The position numbers and the translations under genes were made by a program. From NCBI RefSeq assembly GCF_030704535.1, contig NC_081822.1:10285001-10349000 (forward strand): a stretch of 64,000 nt of DNA, in the 5' to 3' direction. Origin of the DNA: Vitis vinifera. Lineage: Eukaryota > Streptophyta > Magnoliopsida > Vitales > Vitaceae. A model generated the notes under the pieces. The model did no database searches and was not told where the DNA came from. It saw nothing but the letters and a program-made list of their open reading frames with translations. Numbering within the stretch: position 1 is the first letter of the stretch; every line of letters starts with the position of its first letter. Shown one piece after another: positions 50,193-62,821 of this stretch.

Positions 50193-52259
50193 GGTGGTGG
50201 ATCACAGGCCGGAGAGAAGGGTTGTGGTGATCGATGGACTTTGCCCACACTGCTAAAGAAAGTGGATGTGACAAAGAGCGAAGTCACGGGGCCTAATTCT
50301 GAATATCATGTTGGGATTAGGATGTGATCATGGATGGTGTAGGATCGATTGATCTGGAATTTGAATTTTAATAATATAAAAGAAAAGAAATTCTAAACAT
50401 GATGATACGAAATTCCAAATAAATTGGAGGAAAATGTTTCACAGAAATTTGTCATGTGTGTCTTTGGCATTTAATCTAGAATATGAAATAAGATTTAACT
50501 ATTAAATTCATCTACAATACAATATGATACTTAACAATATGAAATAGGACATTTTACATGAATTATTATAACAAACTCTTCTGTCTCTTGTAAGTCTATC
50601 GCATCAAAAAAATCATATGCATTTGAAATAATTTTTTTGAAAAGATTCCATGTTATAAAAAAATATAATAGTTCAAAAGAGAATCAAATAATTATCACAA
50701 ACTCTTTTGTCCCTTGTAAGTCTTATCATATTAAAAAAAAAAAAAAATCGTATGTATTTGAAATAAATTTTTTGAAAAGATTCCATGTTATAAAAAAATA
50801 TAAAAGTTAAGAAGAGAATCGAATAATTATCATTGAAATGGTTAAAATAATGCGTGAAAGAGAAAAAATTATTATTCAAATATAAGGAAGAAGATGGTGA
50901 AGATGGATCTCACCTATGAATAACACTTACGAGGGGTTGAATATGCATTTTTTCTAAATAATTAGATATGGTATCTCATAAATGCTTACAATTTCCCTAT
51001 TTTTCTCTTATGATTTGATCTTCTTTTTTTTAATCTTATGAATGAACAAGCAAATCGCAAGCAACAATAGATGCACTAACACTCTCCCTAACAAGTTATT
51101 CAATGTAAGTTACATGCAAATAAGACAACACTTCCCAAATATGATATATAAAACATTGCATCAATATAAAAACATTTTTTTTTCTTCACATGCCCTTGTC
51201 ATCAATCAACAAAAACTAAAATATATCTTATCCTTTCAAATATTCAATAAACACATTTTGGTTCATACTCCAATTAATTCAATCATCATAACACAATGAA
51301 AAAAATATCAAAATCTCGTGAAATACTAATTAAAAGACATGATAGAAAAGAGAGAATGACATCAATTTTTTAATGTGGAAAATCTCTGAAGAGATAAAAA
51401 CCATAGGTCTCAAACAATCAAATCATTCACTATGAAGAAAAATTAGTTGAGTATAAAGTTTTATTTAACTCAAGTCTTTCATCCTCTCCCAAACCATTTG
51501 CCTAGAACCTTCAAGCTTCAGCTACCACTGTTCTTCTTCGAGAAAACATTTGAAATTCATTCCACACTTTGTTCTTGACCTCTTCTCGAGTCTACACAAG
51601 AATAATTTTAGGTTTTACCCCAATAAGTTGAATATGAAAGTAATATGAGAGTTAGGATAAAGAACACATTGAATTAACCCATTTAGAACAAAGATTTTTC
51701 ACTGAAAATTTGATTTACAATTCAAACCCATAAATTTTCTCACAAGGCATATACTCTCCAATATAGTAAAAAAACTTGATGCTAAAAAACCTAGAGTTTT
51801 CTCTCTCATAGCCGCTTATACCACATCTGGAAAGAGAGCTTAAGTATTAAGGTTTTGAAACTCATCTAATGGTTGAGATTCGTTTGGAAAATCATGAAAA
51901 TTCACAAGTGTGATCAAAATCTAGTCAATCAAACAAGATTGAAAAAAATTGGGTTCAACATAAATTGCTACCCTTTAGTTTGATCGATCAAAAATTTATC
52001 CAAATATTTTAAACACAATGTTTTGCATTCCTTAAGCAGTTACTCCATTTTTCAATAAAATGAAAATAGTTGAAAACATGGTTGATCAATGTTTTCCATC
52101 ATCGAAACCCTCAAAAGCATTTACCAACTCCTCTAGCCATCTTCAAACGCGAACAATTTGGAAAAGACAAGTGTCAAATGAGGGATTTGAAAAATATGAG
52201 ATACGAGACACAATGAGAATTTTGACCCAAAATTGGCAATACACAAAATACACTCATGG
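50193..52259. other. Upstream region of P450 E, no gene recognised
   Basis: The first ~100 bp are shared with C and G. The rest is AT-rich, with a tandem duplication at 50571-50825. Short open frames in 51.0-52.3 kb resemble nothing I know. Confidence 0.45.
50571..50825. repeat. Two-copy tandem duplication of about 126 bp
   Basis: Both copies run from ACAAACTCTT through CTTGTAAGTCT, GTATTTGAAATAA and AAGATTCCATGTTATAAAAA to GAATCAAATAATTATCA, with point differences and a longer A tract in the second. A related single copy occurs near 45145-45230. Confidence 0.8.
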
Positions 52260-53462
52260 ATAAATATATAAAGGTGACATTGGAAAAAAAGAGAAGAAAA
52301 TGGAATGATAAAGGTGATGTAGGAAAAACATAAAAGGTAAGTCGACATCAACTTTATTGAAGTCTCAATCCATTCTATTTTCTCTCCTATTTACTACTTA
52401 CTACGGCGACGAAGAATCAAATTATCGCTATATTTATTCCTTTTTCTACTTCTTCTTCCAAGTGCAGGATAACCCCAAGGGGTTGTGGGTTTTTTTCTAC
52501 CAATTGGGGCTCTCCCCTCACCACCCCCATGGGGATGGTCTACAGGGTTCATAACTACTCCTCTTACTACAGGACGCTTACCTAGCCAACACTTAGATCC
52601 GGCTCTACCCAAACTTTTCTAAAAATTTTTTTTATCAATGAATACCCTTCCTTCAAACATTGAATTTAAAATTTTCAAATTAACTATTTTCTTTTTCATT
52701 CAAATCTTTCCTTTCTATACATAAAACAAATGTTTGTTTGTGAAAGTAAAAGACTTTTTCTTATGAATTTTCGTGATCTTAAATTGACATCATGTTACAT
52801 AGGTGAAAAAAAAATAATTAGGATCAATTTTGTGCCCATTTGTTTTATTATTTTAAGAAAAAAAATATTAGTTGTATGATACGTAGCTTTCTAGTCATTT
52901 AAAGAATTATATGCAAATCAATATTAATTAACTAAGCAGATGAAATGATCAAATTTAAATAATTTTCTATCAAATTAAACCCAAAAACCAATAATCTTGA
53001 TATAGAAAATATTCAAAATAAAAACTTAAAATCTTGGAAGACAAGTCTAATTATCTCAAAAGAAGAACGCAACTTATCATATACCTTATCATGTACATTG
53101 CCTAAACCTACCTACTACCTTGGTTACTTCTATTTCATTTTTCATTATTATGTGAAAAAAAAAATCAAATTGATTTATTATAAATCTCATGTTTCTAAAA
53201 GATTTGATCTTATAGGCATCACCATTTTTCTCTCTCTTAAAATAAAACACTTTTTTTTCATTTGGCAAATAATGAAAATGTACTTCAATCCATATATGGT
53301 AAAGTAATTATTACATAATTTGAAAATAGAAAGATACATACTAACATATAATTCATGTTTTTAGTAACCCATCATCAACCAAACATAAGCTTACAACATT
53401 AGATACCATAGTATAACATTATTATTACAAACACCACACAAAAAAGTGAAAATTTATCAACT
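52260..53462. repeat. Duplicated 3' flank of P450 F, partner of 61880-62821
   Basis: The block from AGGTGACATTGGAAAAAA to the end of copy F matches the block left of copy H in order and orientation. It differs by small indels and by the plastid insertion at 52372-52620, which only this copy has. Confidence 0.8.
52372..52620 (-). pseudogene. rpl2: Nuclear insertion of chloroplast DNA: 3' end of rpl2
   Basis: On the minus strand the frame reads as the C-terminal ~70 residues of plastid ribosomal protein L2: [20 protein letters not shown], then [15 protein letters not shown], ending [15 protein letters not shown] and a stop, followed by a few dozen bases like the plastid rpl2-rps19 spacer. One residue (Thr in RKKPTTPWG) may differ from the plastid copy. 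The flanks are nuclear and match the 61.9-62.1 kb block, which lacks this piece. It is a fragment with no start and no promoter, so it is not functional. It entered after, or was lost in one copy since, the F/H duplication. Confidence 0.93.
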
Positions 53463-53859
53463 TCAGATCTTTGTAAAGAGGATGTGGGCATCGTACTAAG
53501 ATTGCAAGCCCAAGATTTGCATTGGGGGCATGAACATATGTTGATGATAACATAAATGGATATTGTTGAATGATCATGGCTAAGATAATTTCGCCTCAAC
53601 CACCGCTAGATTTTGACCTACGCATATCCTGGGGCCTAACCCAAATGGGAAAAATGAGGTTGATTGCTTTCGAGGCTCCTTAAATCTTAAGAAGTTGAAT
53701 TCATTAGTATCTTCACCCCATATTTGAGTGTCATGATGAACAACACTCATAACTGTTAAAAAAATTAAGCTGATCCAACTTAAGGTAATCACTCTAAAGG
53801 AGGATGAGTAGAGTGATAGTCTCTTTCTGTAAATTTAAATTATATGAATACAAGAGACA

Positions 53860-54300
53860 CTTTCTTGGTAATGTCTTCCTTTTCACTCTCTTTATTTTCA
53901 TCATCATTTGTTGAGGCCTTAAATGCTATATTTTTCTTATTTTCTTTAACTCTTTGATGATTGTTCAATTTTATCTCATGAGTCATGAGTGACCCAATGA
54001 GTTCTTCAAATGGGAGTTTGGTGACATCATTTGCTTCTTGAATAACTGTCACTTTTGTTTCCCATTTTTTTTGGTAAAGACCTCAAGATCTTCATGACTT
54101 TCTGTACTTTGGTGTAGGTCTTTCCCAATGCTTCAAGTTCATTTACAATCACCATGAACCTAGAAAACATCTCTACAATAGATTCAAAATCCTTCATAGA
54201 AAATAATTTATAATCATGCACAAGGATGTTGATCCTAGATTCTTTAACTTGGTTGGTTCCCTCAAGAATGATTTCTAAAAGTCTTCAAATTTATTTAGTT
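53860..54300 (-). pseudogene. Copia-type gag fragment
   Basis: Minus-strand frames contain KDFESIVEMFSRFMVIVNEL, KVMKILRSLPKKM and, after a frameshift near 54040-54050, LPFEELIGSLMTHEIKLN. These are words of the gag (UBN2-type) region of plant Copia polyproteins. There is no zinc knuckle, protease, integrase or reverse transcriptase. Confidence 0.85.
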
Positions 54301-54652
54301 GACTTACATTGCCAAATATGATTAAATTCATTTCTATCAATAGCACAATGTAAGATATAAACGACTTTGACATTTAATTGAATTTTCTTTTTATCAAGTT
54401 CATCTCATTCTTACTTAGGTTTTGGAACCATTACTCCATTTTCTAATTTTGAAGGAATGTGAGGACCATCTACAATGACATCTCATATATTAAGATTAGT
54501 AGATTTTTAAAACCAAGTCATTTTTGTTTTCCAATAGGAATAATCGTTTCCTGTAAAGAATGGAGGTCTATTGGTTGCAAAACACTCAATATGAGATGAG
54601 CTTAATGGATTAGTCATTACCTTTTAAACGGTTAAGTCTTAAACAAGAGGTC

Positions 54653-54668
54653 TAACTCTGATATCAAT
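54653..54668 (-). other. Primer-binding site (initiator tRNA-Met type)
   Basis: Directly inside the 5' LTR the minus strand reads ATTGATATCAGAGTTA, close to the TGGTATCAGAGC complement of initiator tRNA-Met that primes most plant Copia elements. One G is A here. Confidence 0.8.
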
Positions 54669-55980
54669 TGTTAGAAAAATTAGGCTAATCCAACTTAAGT
54701 CAATCACCCTAAAAGGGGGTGAATAGAGTGATGGTCTTTTTTTGCATATTTAAATTATATGAATGCAAAAGACAATTATATGCAAATATATAATAAAATA
54801 ATATAAAGACAATTGCATATAAAGTAAAAGAATATGAAAAAGAGAATGCAGACACAAGATTTTTATAGTGGTTCGGCGCAACCCGACCTACATCCATTCT
54901 CCTTTAACTTCAATCCTAAGCTTGAGGTTCCACTATTTCAAGACTTCCAAACCAAGTCTTAAAGTAATATATTTGGTTTATAGTTCCAATCCACCCTCTT
55001 GAACTTTTGGCTCCAAGCACTATTTACAATCCTTAAGAGATACCCCACTCTTGAACAACCCCTCAAGTGATACCCTACACTTAAAAATCCCTAAGTGATA
55101 TCACATACTTAAACTTTTCTTTTCAAAGATTTACAAATGAATATAGGAAATATTCTCACAAAATCTTATTACAAAACTTTAGACTCAAATGTACAAGAAA
55201 AACTATGATTGAAAGATCCATTAATGATATGCAAGTTTTAGAATAATGGTGCACTAAAAAACACTCTACCAAGGTTCAAATATATTCAAGAAAGGTTTAG
55301 AAAGGTTAAACTCTTGAAACAATAAAGATTGAAGCCTTCTTATAAAAGAAAATGACCAAACTAGTAGTTGGGGTTTTGACCGATCGAGTTAGGGGTCGAC
55401 TGGTTGACTAGCCGTTAGCATTTAATATTTGGCAGATGACCATTGGACCTCGATTGCCCCTTGACCGAACCTCGACCTGTTGAACAAGTGTTCTAAAAGA
55501 GAATGAAGGTTTTTGCACCTTTCAACCGGTTAAGCTGAACAAGTCGATCGGTTCTCATCCGGTTCAACCAATTGAGTTGTTTTTGGCTCAACAACCATTC
55601 GTTTCAACTTAAAACCTTTTAAACAAGTTTGAAAAAAAATTTGACACAAGGTTTTAGTTGAAAACATGAAATTATCCGATTTTAAAGGATTTAGAAACAA
55701 AATTACTTTTAAATGATTTTGGTGCATAAATTAATAATGTAATGCATGGAAGACCTAGTGCGCCAACAACCTTACACAAAGACCCTATAAAGTTTAGGTC
55801 TTGAAAAATACTTATCTTTGAGGTCTTCTTCTTCTTACTAATTTTTCTTTAACTTGATTTTGTCTTTGTGATTGTCATTTTGAAAATTTTTTTGCCTAAT
55901 CATACTTGAAATATAATCATCAATTTCAAACCTTGTTTTGTTATCATCAAAACTAATATTAACAAAACCTTGGTTTCACA
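54669..55980 (-). repeat. Long terminal repeat (5' LTR) of the Copia element
   Basis: 1,312 bp from TGTTAGAAAA to TTTCACA. Its left ~100 bp match 53754-53858, the stub of the other LTR. Within it are TCGACC-type words common in other repeats of this window (for example near 55380-55560). Confidence 0.85.
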
Positions 55981-58236
55981 ATAACAAAATAGATTTGTGC
56001 CTGCAGGAACATCTACCTTTCCTAACTTTACACTTTTTGTTGGTTCCCTTGACATGGTCTAAGCAGGGGGATAGAGTCGAAGTGTTTCATTGATTATCAT
56101 GCCCACTTGTAAACAGTAATGTAAATCATGCATCATGCTGAAAGTAAAAGAACATACTTATTTAAGTGAATTTACGATCGCGGGCTTGCTTAAATTCTCT
56201 ACAAAGGGCGACATGGTGTGGCCATAGACTTAGACCACTTTTTATCATGCCTTTGTTTTCCATTCTTGGTGTATCGCTAGAAAGACAAGTGCCCAAGTCA
56301 AAAGATTAGCAGTTCTTTCCTCTCTTGCAAAGTAGCAGGTTTTGCATTCATCTATAACTTCTTCCACTCCTAACATCTCTTCTTGACCACGCTGATTCTT
56401 GTAGGTTGACAATAATAGATTGACTAGATTTTTAGAATTCTCTTTTATTTTGTTGTTATTGTCTATTAGCCTTTGTACTGATTCTTGAATTTCCTTCTTT
56501 ATTATCCATTTTTCTTTGTTTGTTTTAGTGGGCTAATACTTGTATCGTATATAATTTGATATTTAAAATACTCAAGGAATTATGAAAGAAAACATGCATG
56601 TGATGACAAACAATACAAATTTCCGATCCATATTCCTGTCAAGATTTTCCATGGAACACTGCCTATCAAGTTATATTTCAATGCAAGAATAAAAATAAAT
56701 AAATAAATAAAGATGGGTCAAAAAAAGAAAACAATCATCATGACAACTTCAACCCATCTTCTTTCTTCCCAATCACTTCATCCCAAATTCTCAAGTACAT
56801 AATCCTATCCAATCTCAAGTAATTGTTTAGGTCAAATAGAATTTTTTGTGCATTGATAGTTAATAAAAACTTGTAGAAATTAGAATAATAAAGTCAGAGC
56901 ATATGAGTTTTGACTTGAAGCTAGGAATGTAGATACTTCTCAAAGCTTTGGTAACAAGGTGCATTTGTTGTTCTTGTAGTTTGAAAATGCATTTTGCCTT
57001 TTGGAAGCTGTTCCCAAAAGTCATTCTAGATATAATGTCTGCAGGGAGGTTTTGTAGTTCTTTATGCACTTCCATCTCCAATTCATCACTCCCTCATTTT
57101 TCTTTCTCCCACTCTTCTATCATCTTTCTAATACTTGCTTGTAAACCCATTCATTTTGTTTTCTTGGCACATGCTATCCAAAGTTCATCCTCTACTACCT
57201 CATTGTACACTTAGTGTCCTTTTCCGATCTATTTTTGAGTCTTTGTTGGTGGTCCACTGTGACTTATCAAATCACTATTTTTAGACTTTCTTTGGAGATA
57301 TATTGAAAGGGTTTCAAGGATTACTAGTGTGATTGTTCAATGATCTTTAATTTTTAGTTTAGGATTTGGTTTGATTTTGATTGATTTTTAGTGCATTTAG
57401 GTTTAGGTTAGGTGTAATGGATTCACAAGATTAGTCAACCTTGACTACTCTAAACTAGTGTTTCTAAGTTCCTTTTAAATGATTATCTAGGTAAGACATT
57501 TTACCTTTTCTCTAAAAAGGCATGCTGAAATTATTAAGAAGTTTATTTTTTAAACGTCTTTAAATACTTTTTAAAAACATATCAATTATTTGGAATAAAA
57601 TTCTGCTTGAAACTCACCAAAAACATAATACAAAAAAAAAAAAAAAAACACAGAATTTAACTAAGCGACTATTAGACTGGGCCAACAATATTTGATAATA
57701 TATATATGTTAAGAAAGTAATAGGTCCAATAAAAGCATAAAACAAATTATATTTGTAAGAGAGAAAAGAAGTATATATATGACCCTTACTCTCTTCCTGT
57801 TGAAAGCCTGGCTCGTGATTCTTCTCTGAAGAGCCCACTTCTCACCGTTCAACCCGACAAGCCCATCTCCAAACAGCAGATTAGATGGCGGATTAATCCC
57901 AACCTTATCATAGGACACAACTGTGTTTAGGAAAACCTCCTTTGTTTTGAACCACCAAACAAACGTCGTCCTGTAAGCGCCAGAGCAATTGGAGTAGTAC
58001 GGAAGCACTCGGTGAAGTATGTCATGTTGCAATCCACTCATTGATTTCGACTGTACTTCCGCGTACATACGCTGGAACTTGTCCACGTTTCTTGAAATGG
58101 GTTGGTACCCTAGGCTGCCTATGCCTTCAGTCTTAAAGTGTTGCTGGATCCTCCATGAATCCCAGATGATTTAGTGTATGGATTTGAATGACAATATCAC
58201 AATAATGAAGAATAGGGCAAGCAGAAGAAGATGCAT

Positions 58237-59059
58237 GGTGGATCATAGAGAAGAGACGGAGAGACAGAAAGATAGGATTGTGGTGAATGATGGCCTTTGC
58301 AGACACTGATAAAGAAGGTGGATCCATGGATGTCACAAAGAGGGAAGTCGCGGGTGAGTGGGGCCTCGAAGCGAACAAAAAACAGACTACCTCGAGGTAC
58401 CAACCTTCAGCCACCCAACCTTAAGGTCATCTCGAGTAAAGAAGCAGTACCATTCACCTAATCCAAACTAAAATACTTATCTTAAAGGAAGTTTGCTCTA
58501 AAACTGATAACCTCTAAAAGGTCTGATATGCAGCTATACAACACAACCATAAAGACACAAAAAATCGTTCTACCTGTAATTAAGGTCCTCCACAAGAGAT
58601 GACCTTCGATCAACACCAGCCCACTTTCCTACCTGACACTAATTGCAAATCTATAATCACTTTTGACAGCTAGTGGTCAAAGTTAGCAATGATCGCAGAT
58701 AACCAGCCCACTTTCCTACCTGACACTAATTGCAAATCTATAATCACTTTTGACAGCTAGTGGTCAAAGTCAGCAATGATCGCAGAAGGTTATCTGAATA
58801 TAAAACCATGTACAACTTTTGTTCTCCAGCACGGGAAAAGAGCCTATTACCTATCAGACACACACTTTGAGAAAATCATAAGTAAAATAAAGCAAAAGTG
58901 TACTTCAAACCATATGTAAGCTTACATAATTTGAAAATATAACATATAATTCATTTTCTATGTTATCCATCATTAACAGGATACAAGCTTACAACATTAG
59001 GTAGGATAGCATAAAACTGTTATCACAAACACTAGAGAAAAGGAAAAAAAACTTCAACT
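58237..59059. other. Between P450 F and G, no gene
   Basis: 58237-58440 is the former promoter of F and resembles the 5' flanks of C/E/G. A non-homologous, higher-GC block (58370-58860) follows and includes an 87-bp tandem duplication. The last ~170 bp are the 3' flank of G. Confidence 0.45.
58616..58789. repeat. Tandem duplication, two copies of 87 bp
   Basis: The second copy (58703-58789) repeats the first (58616-58702) almost base for base, from CCAGCCCACTTTCC to AGCAATGATCGCAGA. High identity means a recent event. Confidence 0.92.
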
Positions 59060-61378
59060 TCAAATCCTTGTAAAGAGGATGTGGGCACCGTACTGGGGCT
59101 GCAAGGTCAAGATCTGCGTTGGGGCATGAACATATGTTGGTGATAACACAAAGGAATATTGTTGAATGATCATGGCTAGGACAATTTTCGCCTCCATCAT
59201 TGCGAAATTTTGACCTATGCATATCCTGGGGCCTAACCCAAATGGGAAAAATGAGCCTAATTGATTCCGAGGCTCCTTAAATCTTAAGGGGTTGAATTCA
59301 TTAGCATCTTCACCCCATATTTGAGTGTCATGATGAACACCAATCATAGCCGAATAGATTTCTGTGCCTGCGGGAACATCTACCCTTCCTAACATTACAT
59401 TTTTTGTTGATACCCTTGACATGGTCTGGGTAGGGGGATAGAGTCGAAGTGTTTCATTGATTATCATGCCCACCTGTAAATAATAATGTAAATCATGCAT
59501 CATATTGGTGGCATGGTGGTAAAAGAACATAATTGTTTAAGTGAACTTACAATCTTGAGCTCCCTTAAATTATCTGCAGAGGGAGACATGGTGTGGCCAT
59601 AGACTTGGACCACTTCTTCTCGTGCCTTGGTTTGCCATTCTTGATGCATTGCTAAAAGGACAAGTGCCCAAGTCAAAAGATTACCAGTTGTTTCCTTTCC
59701 TGCAAAGTAGAAGGTCTTGCATTCGTCTATAACTTCTTGCACGGTCAATTTCTCTTCTTCACCATGCTGATTCTTGTAGGTTGACAATAATAGACTGACT
59801 AGATTTTTAGAATTCTCTTTAGTTTTGTTGTTATTGTCTATCAGCCTTTGTATTGATTCTTCAATTTCCTTCTCTATTCTCCAACTTTCTCTATTCGTTT
59901 TAGTGGGCAAGTATCTGTATTGTATATAATTTCATTTTTAAAACACAAGAAATTACGAAAGAAAGCGTGCATGGATGGGAAACAATATAAATTTCCAACT
60001 CATATTCTTGTCAAATCTTCCGTGGAACACCACTCATCATGTTCTACTCCAATGGAGGAATAAAAGAGAATGGGTTGAGAGAAGAAAATAATCATTAGTA
60101 TGATAACTTCAACCCATCTTCTTTTCTTCCCAATTAGCTTATCCCACATTCTCAAGTATACAATCCAATCTCAAATAACTATTTGAGTGGAATAATTTTT
60201 TTTTTTTTTTAATATTAGTAGTTGAGCCATACTGATAGAAATCAGAATAATAAAGTCAAAGCATATGAATTTTCACCTGAAGCCAGGAATGTGGATACTT
60301 CTTAGAGCCTTGGCGATAAGGTGCATTTGCTGTTCTTGTAGTTCAAAAATGTGTTTTCCCTCTTGGAAACTGCTCCCAAAAGCAGTTCTAGATATAATGT
60401 CTGCAGAAAGATTTTGCAGTTCTCTATGCACTTCCCTTTCCAATTCATCCCTCCCTCTTCTTACTTCCTCCCACTCTTCCAACATCTTTCTAGTACTTGC
60501 CACAATTTCCGGCACCCACCCCTATCAAAACAAATACAGAATACTAGCACACATCAATTGGCGGTAATGGATTCACAAAATTAGTGAACCTTGATTACTC
60601 TAAGCTGATGTTTTTAAGTTCCTTTTAAATGGTTATCTAGGCAGGGCTTTTTACCTTTTCGCTAAAAAGGCATGCTGGAATGATTAGGGCCTATTTTGAA
60701 AAGTTTTCAAATATTTTTTAAAAGAATCATCTGAATAACTTCTCTAAGACTGGGCTAGCAATATTTGAATAACTTTTCTATATGGGTTTCCATCAGATAA
60801 CCATAAAACACATTAATTGTCTTGACATCAAACAAAATTAAACTACATGTTACTTGCTGCGAAAGAGGGAAAAGAGAGATTTGTATGACCTTAACTCTCT
60901 CCATGTTGAAAGCCTGGTTCGTGATTCTTCTATGAAGAGCCCACTTCTCACCATTCAACCCACCAAGCCCATCTCCAAACAGTGGCCTAGTCAGGGGACT
61001 AAACCCAACCTTATCATAGGACACACCTGTGTTTAGGAAAACCTCCTTAATGGGCTCCGGATCGGCTAGAGCCAGCCGCGGCTTTGTCCCGACCCACCAA
61101 ATAAACGTCTTCCCGTAAGCGCCTGACCACCTGGAGTAGTAAGGAAGCACTCGATGAAGTATGTCATGCTGCAATCCACCCATTGATTTCGACTGAGCTT
61201 CCGCGTACATACGCTGCAACTCGCCCACGTTTCCTGAAATGGGTCGGTACCCTGGGCCTCCTATGCCTTGAGTCTTGAAGTGTTGCTGGATCCTCCATGG
61301 AACCCAGATGATTGAGTGTACGGATTTGAATACCAGTATCGCAATACTGACGAATAGGGCAAGCAGTAGAAGATGCAT
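59060..61378 (-). CDS. Cytochrome P450, CYP72 clan (CYP721A/CYP734A-like), copy G, intact
   Basis: Exons 61378-60890, 60521-60277, 59914-59551 and 59473-59060 give 503 residues. The anchor is [25 protein letters not shown] is at 316-321, ETLR at 373-376, and the heme loop [12 protein letters not shown] has Cys451. Next to the heme loop it reads NFAMMEAKI, where E has NLAMVEAKI. Exon 3 is nearly the same as in E, and exons 1-2 are also close to E, but exon 4 has C-like features (ICIGQNFAM). This mosaic pattern suggests gene conversion or exon exchange within the cluster. No lesion seen. Its 5' flank for about 130 bp matches E. Confidence 0.92.
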
Positions 61379-61879
61379 GGCGGTGGATCACAGAGCCGGA
61401 GAGACAGAGAGAGATGGGGTTGTGTAGTGAACGATGGAGTTTGCCGACACTGCTAAAGAAAGTGGATGTCTAATGAGCGAATGGCGGGTGGGTGGAGCCC
61501 AATTTCGAATATCATCAGGGGATTAGGATGAGATCATGGACGATGTAGGATCGATTGATCTAGAATTTGAATTTTAATAATATAAAAGAAAATAAATTCC
61601 AAATACGATCATGGAGGCCTTGACTTTGTTGGACCTGGCTAATCATTCTGGACACGAAACAGCATGCATGTTTTGACCTGCGGATTGGAAGAAAATGTTT
61701 CATAGAAGTTGTAATGTGTGTCTTTGGCATTTAATCTAGAATATGAAATAGGATTTAACCATTAAATTCATCTACAATACAATATATAGGTTAAGAAGAG
61801 ATTCAAATAATTATGAAATAGTTAAGATAATGGGTGAAAGAGAAAAAATTATTATCCAAATATAAGGAAAAAGATATAT
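61379..61879. other. Upstream region of P450 G
   Basis: The first ~360 bp match 50193-50540 upstream of E, including TGTAGGATCGATTGATCT, so the duplicated unit carried its promoter along. No gene. Confidence 0.55.
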
Positions 61880-62821
61880 ATATATAGGTGACATTGGAAA
61901 AAAAAAAAAAAAAAGAAAGGAGAAGAAGATGGAATGATAAAGGTGATGTTGGAAAAATGGAAAAGGTAAGTCAATATCTACTTTATTGAAATCTCGATCC
62001 TATAAAAAATTTTGATCAATGAATACCCTTCTTTCAAACATTGAATTTAAATTTTTCAAATTAATTATTTTCTTTTTCATTCAAATCCCTTCTCTTAATA
62101 TTGTTCATCAAAGTCAAAGACTTTTTCTTATGAATTTCCGCCATCTTTAATTGACATCATTTTACATGGGTGAATAAAAAATAATTAGGATTAATTTTAT
62201 GCCTATTTGACTTATTATTTTAAGAAAAATATATATATAAATTGTATAGCAATTTTCTAATCATTTAAAGAACTATATCCAAATCAGTATGAATTATTTG
62301 AGGGAAATGAAATGATCAAATTTAAATAATTTTCTGTGAAATTGAAATTAAATTTAGCAATCAATAATCCCAACATAAAAAAATATTTAAAATAAAAACT
62401 TTAAATCTTAAAAGGCGAGTATAATTATCTCAAAAAACGTATGTAACTTATCATATATCTTATTATGCACATCCCCTAAACCTGTCTACTACCTTGATTA
62501 CTTCTGTTTTATTTTTATGTAAAAGAATTTATATTGATTTATTATAAATTTCATGTTTTCGAAGGATTTGACCTTATAGACATTACTATCTCTCTCTCAA
62601 AATAAAACACCTTTTTCTTTTGCCCAATAATGAAAACGTTCTTCAATCCATAAATAGTAAAGTAATTATTACATAATTTGAAAATACAAAAGATACATAC
62701 TAACATATAATTCATGTGTTTAGTAACCCATCGTCCAATAGATATAAGCTTACAACATTAGATACCATAGTATAATATTGTTATTACAAACACCACACAG
62801 GAAAAAGAAAATTTACCAACT
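61880..62821. repeat. Duplicated 3' flank of P450 H, partner of 52260-53462
   Basis: Matches the block left of copy F but lacks the plastid rpl2 insertion. The uninterrupted site reads CTCGATCCTATAAAAAATTTT near 61995-62015. Confidence 0.8.

Larger units (their letters stand above)
53754..55980 (-). mobile_element. Truncated Copia-type LTR retrotransposon inserted in P450 F exon 4
   Basis: The element is flanked by a perfect 5-bp duplication ATAAC (53749-53753 and 55981-55985) and has TG...CA ends. Read on the minus strand, it has a 5' LTR (55980-54669), a primer-binding site, part of gag, then only about 100 bp of the 3' LTR. Pol and most of the 3' LTR are deleted. The shared ~100 bp of the two LTRs differ at about a dozen positions, so the insertion is old. 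Confidence 0.9.
53463..58236 (-). pseudogene. Cytochrome P450, copy F, multiply broken and split by a retroelement
   Basis: Remnants of all four exons remain: exon 1 58236-57784, exon 2 about 57137-56917, exon 3 56538-56176, exon 4 56106-55986 and, beyond a 2.2-kb insertion, 53748-53463. Visible lesions: a stop in the anchor region (HIS-stop-Ile-Ile near 58173); a 36-bp in-frame loss after WWF; the start of exon 2 replaced by unrelated sequence (57138-57411); stops in exon 3 (near 56231 and 56535); a mutated acceptor and a stop in exon 4; a one-base loss near 53590 and a one-base gain near 53525. The heme loop [12 protein letters not shown] survives in sequence. It pairs with H as an old duplicate and with fragment D in exon 1. 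Confidence 0.9.

Noticed and set aside
58133..58414. 93-residue open frame upstream of P450 F
   Set aside because: It overlaps the former exon 1 and promoter of F in another frame.
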